Shown here one piece after another: positions 14,475 through 24,200 of a DNA stretch of 33,836 nt. The translations under genes and the position numbers were made by a program. Within the stretch, counting starts at the first letter, position 1; the number at the start of each line of letters is the position of its first letter. The notes below the pieces were generated by a model. The model did not search any database, was not told the origin of the DNA, and worked only from the letters and a program-made list of their open reading frames with translations. The DNA is from Actinacidiphila glaucinigra (lineage in GTDB: Bacteria > Actinomycetota > Actinomycetes > Streptomycetales > Streptomycetaceae). The stretch covers positions 1 through 33,836 of the forward strand of contig NZ_FZOF01000049.1 in the NCBI RefSeq assembly GCF_900188405.1, written 5' to 3'.

Positions 14475-16205
14475 TCAGGCGGGCGGCGGGCTGGAGACGG
14501 TGCCAGTCTGCGGGTTGGATGGAGTGCTGGGCTGGACGGTCGTTTGGTTGGTCTGGGCGACAGTGTGGCCGCCGGCGATGGAGCCGCTCTGCACGCCGCC
14601 GTTGATGATCACGCCAGTGTTGAAGACCTGGCTGACGCGGGCGCTGAACTCCTCGCTCTCCAGACCCTTGTGCTCCAGGAGGTCCTGGACGGAAGAGATG
14701 AGGCGGTGCTCGACGGCTTTGACGTACCGCTCGATGTCCAGGCGTTGGAAGAGGTTCTGCGGGCTTGGTTGTGCGACCTGCTCGCGCAGCGAGTTGATGT
14801 GCAGGGGAGGCGCGGGCACGTCCCAGCCTTCGGCCTGGGCCGCGCTGCGCTCTGCGGGCTCCGGCTCCTTGCCCCACATCAGGCGGAATCGGCGTGCGAG
14901 CTGCCACGTGTGGCGTGGCACGGCGAGGAGGATGTCGCTGGGAATCGAGCGCAGCGCGTTGAGCATGCCGGCGTCGATGGTGCGGATCGACCAGCGGTAC
15001 TGGTTCTGTACTGGGAGGAGGACCCGCACGGAGACTTCCAGGTAGAGGATGTCGCCGTGGGTGGTGGCTCGTACGAAGGTGGTGGTGCTGAGGTCCTCCT
15101 CCCAGCTGCCGACGCGGATGCCGAGCATGTGCCGGGCCTCTTCGTCCTCGTCGGCAAGGACGTCCCCGGCCGGTCGCTTGCTGATCAGCGCCGGGTGGCC
15201 CTGAGGTGCGAAGACGTAGTCCCGCATCGTGAGCTGCTGCAGGCGGGCGCCGGCTCTGGCCTCTCCGGCCCGGAACCGTTGCATGCCTTCACGGATGGCG
15301 TCGATGACATCGCTGTGGCTGAGCAGCGGTCCGCTGTCTTCGGGCGGCTTGACCAACCGCAGATGCCCGGCCCCGACATCCGGCGGTGCGGGGGGCGTGC
15401 GGCGCCGTAACTGTGTGGCGAACGACCACGGCGGAAACTGCTCCAGCTCGTCCCCGGCACCATAGAAGGCATCGTCGGCGTACTCCACGTGGGTGACCTG
15501 CTCCAGCTGCGACAATCGGCGCAAGCCCCGGGCGGTGGACGTCTCGATCACGCCCCACAACCCCCGGGTCTCCGGTGGGCCGAGCCGCTTCGCAGTGCGG
15601 ATCTCCCGCCAGCGTCGCCGGCGAACCCTCCGCTCGGCAGCCGCCACCACGCCCCACCCGGCCGGCAGCCCCACGAGCACCCACGTGCCGGCCGCCTGAG
15701 CGGCAACGGCCGGAGCCGACGACGCAGCAAGCCACGGCACCCGTCCGCCCAGCCCGGACCACACCGCGTAGACCAGCAACGCCACATAGACCGCAAGCGA
15801 CAACGCCGCGATCACCGTCAGGGCCGGCACCGCCAACTGCCTCACACCCGACGGCTTCGGCACACGCAGCCGTAGCCGCTGCCGCCAGTAGCTCCGCAAG
15901 CGCAGCGCCGTGGCAACGTAGACCACGAAAGCCGCCGAAACCGGCTCCACCCACAACGCCGCCGCCAGCACAGCCAGCGCCGCCAGCTCCCGCGCCGCAT
16001 CCAACCGCTGCGCCCGGACGCAATGCCACGCCACCGCCCCAGGGTCCACCCCGTACGCAGGCGGCAGGAAACGCTCGGTCGGCAGCATCAGACGCTGCAG
16101 GATGCCGGCCCGGAACGACTCACGATGGTTGTACGCGGCCGCGCACAGGAACCGGGTCACCCGGCTCACGCCGCTCCACGACGGGCTCGTCCCTCCGACC
16201 GGCAT
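14475..16205 (-). CDS. multi-pass membrane protein ending in the IAGG-QTNQT motif
   Basis: 576 aa. Three hydrophobic regions (about 74-100, 123-152 and 158-189) form the membrane part, followed by a basic loop (AAERRVRRRRWREIRTAKRL) and a long cytoplasmic domain (~200-520) with mixed strands and helices and an Arg-rich LARRFRLMWGKEPEP. The C-terminus (530-555) carries VIINGGVQSGSIAGG then HTVAQTNQT, the same motif as in the neighbouring 130-aa protein, and a Pro/Ser tail. I do not recognise the family. It is the first gene of a two-gene unit with the 130-aa protein (and perhaps the 13020 gene). The start at ATG 16205 lacks a strong ribosome binding site, so a start a few codons inside (GTG) is possible. 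Confidence 0.78.
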   Translation of the reverse strand: MPVGGTSPSWSGVSRVTRFLCAAAYNHRESFRAGILQRLMLPTERFLPPAYGVDPGAVAWHCVRAQRLDAARELAALAVLAAALWVEPVSAAFVVYVATALRLRSYWRQRLRLRVPKPSGVRQLAVPALTVIAALSLAVYVALLVYAVWSGLGGRVPWLAASSAPAVAAQAAGTWVLVGLPAGWGVVAAAERRVRRRRWREIRTAKRLGPPETRGLWGVIETSTARGLRRLSQLEQVTHVEYADDAFYGAGDELEQFPPWSFATQLRRRTPPAPPDVGAGHLRLVKPPEDSGPLLSHSDVIDAIREGMQRFRAGEARAGARLQQLTMRDYVFAPQGHPALISKRPAGDVLADEDEEARHMLGIRVGSWEEDLSTTTFVRATTHGDILYLEVSVRVLLPVQNQYRWSIRTIDAGMLNALRSIPSDILLAVPRHTWQLARRFRLMWGKEPEPAERSAAQAEGWDVPAPPLHINSLREQVAQPSPQNLFQRLDIERYVKAVEHRLISSVQDLLEHKGLESEEFSARVSQVFNTGVIINGGVQSGSIAGGHTVAQTNQTTVQPSTPSNPQTGTVSSPPPA

Positions 16206-16975
16206 CGCCGGATACGTTTCCAGGCTCTCGTCGGACAGCTCCCCACACCCCCCTGCCCCCGGGTCACGGCGTCAGCCGCAACAGGCGGGAACCGTACCCG
16301 TGCCGGTGAGTCCCCTACACCCCCACAGCCCAGACCGTTACAAACGTGCCCGCCCCTACCGTGGCGTCTGCTACCAGGTACCTCGAGAGTCCGTGAGACG
16401 GCATGGTCATCAGGGCTGTCGGTTCTCGTCTGCCGTAGTGCACCCGCTCCTGCTCGGCTGCCAGTCCGCGGTTGCTGGTCTTTCGGGTCCGGCGCGTCGG
16501 GGGCCACGCCGGACCGCTGCCGCCCATCGAACATCCGCCCCGGCTACCCCGCATCCCAGCACAGCCAACTGGGTCAGACCCCGTAGTGCACCAGCCGACG
16601 GGGCATGTTCTCGACGGGGAGACGACGACTATGTAGGTTCCTAGGCAAGATCACACGCGTCAGAAGCCCGGCTGCAACTGTCGGTGTTCCATGTCATCAA
16701 GCGCCGTTCGACTCAGATTCGAAAGCTGGCCGGGCAGGCCTCGCAGCTCAGTATGTACGGTCCAACAGTCACGGCGCGTTCGCTGCAGGGGCGGGCGCTC
16801 ACCTACTGCCAGGCATGCGAAGTACGACCGCCCTAGGAGCCGACCCGCCGCCACGAACTGCGTGACGGACACGCAGGTGCGGTGATCCGGTGGAGTGGCC
16901 TGACCTGTCAGGCCAGCGACAGAGGCTTCCATAATGCCGGCGGTACGTGTCGAGGCTTCGGTACCGGGAGGTTGA
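16206..16975. other. 770-bp intergenic region, no convincing gene
   Basis: The gap lies between two minus-strand genes. Frames on both strands (for example 16605-16865 plus) give Arg/Ser/Pro-rich strings. The membrane protein promoter should be here; I could not identify it. The region is somewhat less GC-rich than its surroundings. Confidence 0.35.
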
Positions 16976-18670
16976 TCAGGCATGTACCACCCGCGATACG
17001 TCGGATTGCATGTTCCCGGTTCCGGCCTCGCCAACGCGGCCCCATAACGGTCGGTGGGCCAGGGGTTGCAGACTGGGGAGGAGAGTAGACGATGCAGGTC
17101 TGTCCTGGGGCTGCTCCAGGACTGGCGGACTGGGCTGATATCTGGCCTCTGTTGTAACCACCAGGTCAGTGGCCGCGGTGTTGGCGGCACTGCCAGAGGC
17201 ATTGGGTGTGAAGAGTTCTTCCCCTTTGAGGAGGAGGAGAAGGAGCACCGTGGCTGCCTGGCTGCTGAGAGTGCCAGCCGCCTGGCGCAGCCGGTGCGCC
17301 TGAGTAACAGGCAACGACAAGGCCAAAGTTCCGGCCGTTGAGCCGAGAGCGATGGGGACGGCTGCGCACACGGTGCCCACAGCGTATTCCTGGAGGTCCA
17401 GGATCGGTACGGTCGGTGGCCGGGAGTCCAGGGCGGCAAAGAGTGCTTTCTGGTTGGTGATGGTGCGTGAGGTGAGGCGGGCGGCCGGATGCCGGCTGAA
17501 GTGGTCCATGCGGCCTTCGTAGTCCAGTTGGGACAGAAGGCACTTGCCGACTGCGCTGGCGTGTGCCGCGGTTCGAAAGTCCACCCATTCCGTGACCGCG
17601 GGTGTCCTCGGCCCGGCAGCGAACTGGGTGATGCGCACGTCTCCGTCGATGTAGCGGCTGACATAGACGGCGGCGTCAACGGTGTCTCGTAGGACCGCCA
17701 GGGTCCGCTGCAAGTGGACATGTCCGCTGGCTGCAGTGGTGTAACTGAGTGCAGGGCCTGCGATATGGGCATCACCCGGCAGAGTCAGGGCGAATCCTTC
17801 GTGACGCAGTACCGCCAGGACACGGGAGACCACCTGGTGCGGCAGCACCGCTTCTCGCGTGATCTGGCTGGTGCTTACCCCGCCGGAATATCGGCTGATG
17901 ACCTCGAGCACGCGCAGTGCTTGGTGAGCAGCTCCCAGGGAGGACGGCGGGCGCAAATCGTCGGGAGTTTGTTGAGCGGCGCTGGTGAGCCCAGGAGCCC
18001 GCAAAGGTAGTGGAGACCACGCGGCTGCCGAAATCGCAGCCCCCGGCACGTTGAGCGACTTTTTCTGGTTGCCGGACTCGGCTTGGGACAGTGGAGTAGC
18101 GGCCAGCAGCACGTCACGGAGCTCAAGATAGAACTCAGAATCCTGCGGCACGTATTGATCGGGGAGGTCGCCGACGGCCAGGGCCTGCCAGTCATCCGAT
18201 GATGGGGCAGTGCCGTGGAGTCCGGGGTCGGCCTCCCGGCCAGCCTGTGCTACCAGGTGACGGGCGTCTTGGTGTCCCCAGCGTGCCGCGACGGCCAAGA
18301 GCCGCCAGACAAGATTTATGCGCTGCTCTCCTGACCCCGGAACATTTCGGCGTTGCAGGGCTGTGTTGCCTGCCCGCAGCACGACCACCGCTCGGCGGAA
18401 CGCCCCGCCGGGATGCCGCTGCTCGCAGGCTGCGGCGAGCCATCGGTACGCCAGGTCCAGGTCCCCTCGGCGCAGAGCTTTCGAACCTAGCCGGTACGCC
18501 GAATTCGCGTCCTTGCGGCGTTCTATCGCATCCGGAACATTGGCAGGGGAATGGGTGTCGTGGCTGTCCCAGTCACCTGCCGGACGATCCCAGAAGTCGG
18601 CCGGCCCGGCGAGGGCGTTCAGCAGCTCGCGAAGTTCCCTGGCATTGCGGTCATCCGTCATGCCGCTCAC
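16976..18670 (-). CDS. IclR-type regulator with helical-repeat N-terminus, coupled to sigma gene (4)
   Basis: 564 aa. Residues ~50-145 are TPR/Sel1-like helices (AYRLGSKALRRGDLDLAYRW ... GGAFRRAVVVLRAGN ... LVWRLLAVAARWGHQDA). Residues ~248-296 match the IclR winged helix (ALRVLEVISRYSGGVSTSQI ... LPHQVVSRVLAVLRHEGFAL), and ~320-490 the IclR effector-binding domain, with AAHASAVGKCLLSQL and the late strand VGTVCAAVPI. IclR proteins bind DNA and change affinity on binding a small molecule. Normal family members are ~250 aa, so this is an enlarged version with an additional repeat part and a ~60-aa tail after the IclR domain. The GTG start overlaps the sigma stop (GTGA), so the two are translated together. 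Either the regulator or the repeat part may act on the sigma factor. Confidence 0.83.
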   Translation of the reverse strand: MSGMTDDRNARELRELLNALAGPADFWDRPAGDWDSHDTHSPANVPDAIERRKDANSAYRLGSKALRRGDLDLAYRWLAAACEQRHPGGAFRRAVVVLRAGNTALQRRNVPGSGEQRINLVWRLLAVAARWGHQDARHLVAQAGREADPGLHGTAPSSDDWQALAVGDLPDQYVPQDSEFYLELRDVLLAATPLSQAESGNQKKSLNVPGAAISAAAWSPLPLRAPGLTSAAQQTPDDLRPPSSLGAAHQALRVLEVISRYSGGVSTSQITREAVLPHQVVSRVLAVLRHEGFALTLPGDAHIAGPALSYTTAASGHVHLQRTLAVLRDTVDAAVYVSRYIDGDVRITQFAAGPRTPAVTEWVDFRTAAHASAVGKCLLSQLDYEGRMDHFSRHPAARLTSRTITNQKALFAALDSRPPTVPILDLQEYAVGTVCAAVPIALGSTAGTLALSLPVTQAHRLRQAAGTLSSQAATVLLLLLLKGEELFTPNASGSAANTAATDLVVTTEARYQPSPPVLEQPQDRPASSTLLPSLQPLAHRPLWGRVGEAGTGNMQSDVSRVVHA

Positions 18671-19266
18671 TGTCCTGTCCTGTCGTTACCTCGCAGGTGC
18701 TTGTCCCGAAGGTGCCGTTGCACCATCTCTGCACTACGGACCTTCGTCACGCCTCGATGCCGCTGTACATGTAGTTGCTCTTTAGAGATGTCCAGCCGCA
18801 GAAGGATCTCCTCGTCCTGCAGCCCCTGCCGCTGCAACTGCAGAACCTGCCTTTGCTGAGAGGCTGTGAGAGAGTCGATAGCGGGATCGACCACCTCCCA
18901 CGGGTCCGTGTCCTCCAGAGCCGTGCCGCCCTGAGAGACATCGGCGTCGCAGCGGGTCTCCAACTCCTCGTGGGTGACATTTACTTCAAGGTGCGCTTGC
19001 CGGAGTAAGTCGAGCGCCAACCACCTCGCCTTCTGACACACATAGGGCAACGGATTCATGCCCGGGTCGAGCCGCTGATCCCGCAGGACACGGATGACTG
19101 CTTCCTGGGCCAGGTCCTCGGCGGCTTCCCGTGGCAGCCCGAAGTCCTTCCACAGACGCGCGATGACAGCGACACGGATGTCGTCGTACACCGCAAGGAG
19201 TAGTTGAGCGCGGTCTTCGTCAGCGGCCTGTCTGGCAGGCGGACTGGACATGGTGGCATCGTCCAC
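18667..19266 (-). CDS. ECF-type RNA polymerase sigma factor (4)
   Basis: 199 aa. Region 2 (about 22-92: LLAVYDDIRVAVIARLWKDF, AAEDLAQEAVIRVLRD, NPLPYVCQKARWLALDLLRQ) is clear, with the AEDLAQEA motif of sigma-70. Region 4 (about 130-180: IDSLTASQQRQVLQLQRQGL, then EEILLRLDISKEQLHVQRHR) is shorter and more divergent. The GTG start at 19266 has GAGG 10 bases upstream; an ATG at 19251 is an alternative. The gene follows a small membrane protein gene by 7 bases and overlaps the IclR-like gene by four bases, giving a three-gene operon. Confidence 0.85.
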   Translation of the reverse strand: MDDATMSSPPARQAADEDRAQLLLAVYDDIRVAVIARLWKDFGLPREAAEDLAQEAVIRVLRDQRLDPGMNPLPYVCQKARWLALDLLRQAHLEVNVTHEELETRCDADVSQGGTALEDTDPWEVVDPAIDSLTASQQRQVLQLQRQGLQDEEILLRLDISKEQLHVQRHRGVTKVRSAEMVQRHLRDKHLRGNDRTGQ

Positions 19267-19273
19267 GGCCGTG

Positions 19274-19558
19274 CTACCTCACCCTTTCCGGCTCGTGGTC
19301 CCTAGGGGCGGGTATGCAGCAGACCACCACGACGTCACCGTGGCTAGATCGATAGCAGACCACGTTCACCGTTGGAGGGCGCTCGCAGTGGGCACTCGAC
19401 GCCGCCGCCCGTGCAGAAGGGGCCGATGCGTCGGTCGGCGTGCCGCGGCGGAGTCGGTCGAGCACACCGGCGGTACACAAGCGGCCCACCACCGGGGCGA
19501 GTGCACCGACGCAGGTGATGCCGGTCGAGATGTACTCGACAATCTCCATAAGCACCAT
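19274..19558 (-). CDS. small membrane-associated protein upstream of sigma gene (4)
   Basis: 94 aa from ATG 19558, which has AAGGA 7 bases upstream. The N-terminus (EIVEYISTGITCVGALAPVV) is hydrophobic enough for a membrane helix; then come a basic stretch (GRLCTAGVLDRLRRGTP), an Ala/Ser linker, and a C-terminal strand-like segment with cysteines (VVCYRSSHGDVVVVCCIP). The sigma gene begins 7 bases after its stop. A membrane protein preceding an ECF sigma gene could be an anti-sigma factor or signal input, but it lacks the ZAS (HxxxCxxC) motif, so this is only a position-based inference. Confidence 0.55.
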   Translation of the reverse strand: MVLMEIVEYISTGITCVGALAPVVGRLCTAGVLDRLRRGTPTDASAPSARAAASSAHCERPPTVNVVCYRSSHGDVVVVCCIPAPRDHEPERVR

Positions 19559-20030
19559 CGGGCGGTCCTTGGTCGAAGGGAGGCGCAGCGACGCCCTCAC
19601 CACGCATACGAGGAAGCAGCCCTCTCGCTTAACAACAGCCGCCGGGATCACTCGGACGGGCTACGTTGGGAACGGGTGTACGGGTAGAGGGGGGGGTGTC
19701 CAGTGGCTTGATGCGGGGGTACCCACCCTTACGACCGCACCGTGCACCGTCCACCCCCCGGGCGACGGCTGCACACGACCTTGTACAAGGCGCTGCCCGT
19801 GGGAACGCCGACTGCGTGCCAGGCGTCCGACGGCACGCGAGAGCCGCGCCTCACCATCCTCCGTTGTTTGATTTGAGCTCGAATGTGGGTGGTGTTTCTC
19901 GTTAACCCGGGAGGCGCACCCCTCCAGGGGAGCGAGGGGCCAGCCCCTTGACGCGTCCTCGTGTCCCGAACATCGCCTATATCGAGAAAACTGCCCCTAA
20001 CCAGTGCTTCTGTGGTTACGGTCGGTGCTC
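19559..20030. other. divergent intergenic region between the sigma-(4) operon and sbcD
   Basis: Both promoters should lie here. I see G/C-rich short inverted repeats near 19910-19950 (CCCCTCCAGGGG, GGGGCCAGCCCC) but no convincing -10/-35 pair at normal spacing. No gene is supported. Confidence 0.35.
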
Positions 20031-21221
20031 ATGCGGTTTCTGCACACTTCGGACTGGCATCTGGGCCGCCGGTTCCACGGAGAAGACCTGATCCCCGCCC
20101 AGAGCGCCTTCCTCGATCACCTGCGCGACACGGCCCGCGCGGAGAACGTCGACGCGATCCTGGTGGCCGGCGACATCTATGACCGGGCCATCCCCGGCCT
20201 GGACGCGGTGCGTCTGTTCAACCGGGCCCTGCACCAGCTTGCCGACCTCGAGATACCGATCGTCATGATCAGCGGAAACCATGACTCGGCCCACCGTCTC
20301 GGTGTCGGCTCGGGCCTGTTCGCCCGCGCCGGGATCCACCTGCGTACCGACCCGGCCACCTGCGACGTCCCCGTCGTCCTGACCGACGAGCACGGGCCGG
20401 TCGCCGTGTACGGGGTGCCCTACCTTGAGCCGTCCATGGTCCGCACCCAACTAGAAGCCGAAGCTATCTCCCACCATGCGGTGCTGACCGCGGCCATGGA
20501 CCGGGTCCACGCCGATCTCACCAACCGGCAGCCGGCCGGGACCCGCTCGGTGGTCATCGCCCACGCCTTCGTCACCCCCGGTGCCATCGAGCCCAAGGAA
20601 CGCGAGGCAGACGCCAGTGAACGCGACATCAGCGTCGGCGGTGTCGCCCACGTCGGCGCCGCCGTCTTCGACGGCATCGACTACGTCGCTCTCGGCCACC
20701 TCCACGGCCCCCAGAAGGTCACCGACCGCGTCCACTACAGCGGCTCCCCGCTGCCGTACGCCTTCTCCGAAGCCGGCCACACCAAGTCCTTCACCCTGGT
20801 CGACCTCACCCCCGGCACAGCCCCGGCCGTCATCCGCCTGCCCTGCCGGACCCCCCACCGCCTGGAACGCATCGAAGGTCTCCTGGACGACCTGCTTGCC
20901 GACCCCGCCCACGAACCACTCAAGGACGCCTGGCTCGAGGTCACCCTCACCGATGCGGCCCTGCCGTTCGAGGCCATGGCCCGGCTGCGCCGCCGTTTCC
21001 CCCACACACTCAGCCTCAAGCACCAGCGCGCCTTCATCCCCGCCCAGGCCACCGACACCCCCACCTACACCGAACGTCTCCGCGGCCGCAGCGAACTCGA
21101 CATCGCCTGCGACTTCATCACCGACATGCGCGGCACCGGCCCCACCCCCGACGAACACGCCCTGCTCCAGCAGGCCGTCGACTCCGCCCGGGTGAACGAA
21201 CTGCAGAGGGAAATCGTCTGA
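20031..21221 (+). CDS. sbcD: SbcD, nuclease subunit of the SbcCD (Mre11-type) complex
   Basis: 396 aa, the usual size. The metallophosphoesterase motifs are all present: DWH (D8, H10), GDIYDR (D48), GNHD (N83-D85), the VIAHAF histidine and GHLHG. With SbcC it forms the ATP-dependent complex that opens hairpins and cuts blocked or palindromic double-strand DNA ends. The start is the ATG at 20031 because the conserved MRFLHTSDWH begins there. Its stop overlaps the sbcC start by one base (TGATG), so the two are coupled. Streptomyces chromosomes normally carry a core sbcCD far from the ends, so a copy within 14 kb of the telomere looks accessory. Confidence 0.96.
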   Translation: MRFLHTSDWHLGRRFHGEDLIPAQSAFLDHLRDTARAENVDAILVAGDIYDRAIPGLDAVRLFNRALHQLADLEIPIVMISGNHDSAHRLGVGSGLFARAGIHLRTDPATCDVPVVLTDEHGPVAVYGVPYLEPSMVRTQLEAEAISHHAVLTAAMDRVHADLTNRQPAGTRSVVIAHAFVTPGAIEPKEREADASERDISVGGVAHVGAAVFDGIDYVALGHLHGPQKVTDRVHYSGSPLPYAFSEAGHTKSFTLVDLTPGTAPAVIRLPCRTPHRLERIEGLLDDLLADPAHEPLKDAWLEVTLTDAALPFEAMARLRRRFPHTLSLKHQRAFIPAQATDTPTYTERLRGRSELDIACDFITDMRGTGPTPDEHALLQQAVDSARVNELQREIV

Positions 21222-24200
21222 TGCGCCTGCACCACCTCACCCTGCAGGCCTTCGGCCCCTTCGCCAGCACCCACACCGTCGACTTCGACGCGCTGTCCGC
21301 CGACGGCCTGTTCCTCCTGCACGGCGACACCGGCGCCGGCAAGAGCACCCTGTTCACCGCCATCTGCTTCGCCCTGTACGGGGAACCCCCGGTCGACCGC
21401 GACCTGCTGCTGCGCAGTCACCACGCCCCGGCTGGCCTGCTCACCCAGGTCACCTTGGACGTCACCATTGCCGGCCAGCGACTGCGCATCGAACGTAGCC
21501 CACAGCAGATGCGCCCCAAGCACAACGGTTCTGGCGAGACTCCTCACCGTGCCGAGACCCGGCTCCACCGGTGGACGACAGACTCTCTCGGCCAAGGCCA
21601 CTGGGAACCCTCCAGCAAGTCCCACCAGGAAACCGGCAAGGAGATCAAAGACCTCCTCGGCATGAGCCGGACTCAGTTCTGCCAGGTCGTCCTCCTACCC
21701 CAGAACGAGTTCACCAAGTTCCTCTACGCCGCCGCGCCCCAGCGCCGCGAACTGCTCGGCAAGCTCTTCCACACCGACCGGTACGCGCAGATCGAACGCT
21801 GGCTGAACGACCACAGCCGCACCACCCAGAAGAACCGCGACACCGCCCGTGACGAGGTGCTGCACCTGGCCTCTCGCATCCACCAGGTTGCCGGCCCGGA
21901 CCTGAAATCCCAGCACGACGCCCCCACTGCAGATACCCCCCACGCGCTGACCGATCCTGCCGTTGCCTGGGCCCAGGACCTGATCCAGGCTAGCCAGGCC
22001 GACGCCCTCACCGCCCAGCACGACGTCGAGACGGCAAAGAAGAACCAGGACGAGCACCGGGCCTTGGAAGCCGCCACTCGCGAACTGCATCAACAGCAGA
22101 CCACCCATACCGCCGCCCGCGAGCAACTGGACCAGCTGGACCAGCAGACCGCTCACCAAGAAGACCTGGGCCAGCGCCGCGACCAAGCCCGGCGGGCCCA
22201 GCAGCTCGCGCCGCTCCTGTACGCCGTCGGCACCGCCCGCACCGACCACACCCACGCCCAGGACACCGAAACCGCTGCCCGCACCCGCCTGCTCCTCGAA
22301 CATGCCTCACTCCGGGCTCAGGAGCTGGCCACCGCCGGGCAGCACATGCGCGACGACATCGCCGTGCTGAACACCCTCCTCCCGGAGGAAGACAACCTTC
22401 GCCAGATCACCGCCGACCTGAAGCGAACCGACGCCGAGCGGCTGGACTTCGCCGGCCAGCAGCGCACCGCCCGCGACTGGCTCGACCAGGAAACCACCCG
22501 ACGCACCGCCCTGGATGCCCGCCGGGAAGCCGCCCGCCAGGCAGAGGAAGGAGGCCGCCGCCAACAGGACCAGCTCCAGACCCTCACCACCCGTGTGAAG
22601 GCTGCCGAACGCCGCGACGCCCACCTCGCCCAGATCACCGCCACCGAGCAGCGCCTGGCTACCGCCCAGCAGACCACCGACCAAGCAGCCCAGGACCACA
22701 TCGACATCCGCCGCCGACGCACCGAGGGCATGGCCGCCGAACTCGCCGCCAGCCTCACCGACGGCGCGCCCTGCCCGGTCTGCGGCTCCTGCTCCCACCC
22801 GGCTCCCGCCACAGCCCCTGACGGGCAGCCAACCCGTGACGACGAACAAGCCGCCGAGGAGACCCACCAGCGAGCCCAACAGCAGCGAGACGCGATCTCT
22901 GACAAGTTGCAGCAGCTGCGCGAGAACGCTGCAGCCGCGAAGGGCGAAGCTGGCGACACTCCGCTGGCCGACCTCAAGACCGAATACGAGACCCTCACCG
23001 CACAACTGGCCGACGCCCTCGAGCGTGCCGCCGACCGCGGCACCGCTGACGAGGAACTCCTGGCCATGGACCGCGAACACAGTGTCATGACCGATCAGCT
23101 CAACGTTGCCACCGCCGGTCTGTCCGCCCGCAACGCCACTTACGACACCCAGTCCCAGCGGCAGGCCGAGCTCACCAAGAAACTCAACGACGCCCGCGGC
23201 ACCGCCCCCACCCTCGCAGCCCGCGTCATCGAGCTCACCCGCACCGCCGAGCACCTCGAACAGGCCGCCGAGGCATCCCGCACCGCCACCACCACCGCCC
23301 AGTCTCTCGACGCCCGTACCGCCGAGGCCACAGACGCCGCCGCAGCCCAGGGCTTCGACACCCTCCCGGCCGCCGAGCAGGCCCTGCTCAGCGAGCAGGA
23401 ACTGGGCGCCATCGAGGAAGAGATCAACCAATGGCGTGAAACCCGCGCCACCCACCAAGCCGTCCTCGACGACCCCGCCCTGCAGCAGGCGGTCGCCCAG
23501 CCGCCCGCCGACGTCGACGCAGCCACCGCCCGGCGCGCTGCCGCAGACGACCAGCACGTCAAAGCCGCCGGCGCCGCCAGCACTGCGCAGACCCGCACCA
23601 GCGCACTCACCGACCTCGCCGCCACACTGGGCGGGGCCGTCGAGCGCCTGACAGCACTCGAACAGGCCCACAGCACCGCCCGCCACCTCGCCGACCTGGC
23701 CACCGGCAACTCGCCCAGCGCCCGGGTGCGCATGCAGTTGGAGGCCTACGTCCTGGCCGCCCGTCTCGAACAGGTCGTCGCCGCTGCCAACACCCGCCTC
23801 CAGTTGATGTCCGAAGGCCGGTACACCCTGCGCCACTCCGACCACCAAGCCGCCCACGGAGCCCGCTCCGGCCTCGGCCTGGAAATCACCGACGCCTGGA
23901 CCGGCCGCCCCCGCAAGACCGACACCCTCTCCGGCGGCGAATCCTTCTTCGCCTCCCTGTCCCTCGCCCTCGGGCTCGCCGACGTCGTGACCCACGAAGC
24001 CGGCGGCAACCCCCTGGACACCCTCTTCATCGACGAAGGCTTCGGCACCCTCGACGACGACACCCTCCACAAGGTCCTCGACGTCCTTGACTCCCTGCGC
24101 GCCCACGACCGCACCGTCGGCGTCATCAGCCACGTCCCGGAACTACGCCGCCGCATCACCCACCGCCTATACGTCCGAAAAGGCCTCACCGGCTCCACCC

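Noticed and set aside
13927..14907. 326-codon minus-strand frame across the two IAGG-motif genes
   Set aside because: Pro/Arg/His-rich, and it conflicts with two frames that share a specific motif and have ribosome binding sites.
14115..15410. 431-codon plus-strand frame across the IAGG-motif genes
   Set aside because: Gly/Val/Asp-rich mirror frame without motifs.
16660..17775. 371-codon minus-strand frame overlapping the IclR-like gene
   Set aside because: The alternative frame at 16976-18670 contains an IclR winged helix and effector domain; this one is Ser/Pro/Thr-rich.
19948..19983. TTGACG and TATATC as a promoter for sbcD
   Set aside because: The spacing is 24 bases, too long for a normal sigma-70-type promoter.
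22307..24133. 608-codon open frame on the minus strand opposite sbcC
   Set aside because: Same cause: a Gly/Val-rich mirror of the sbcC codons with no recognisable domain.
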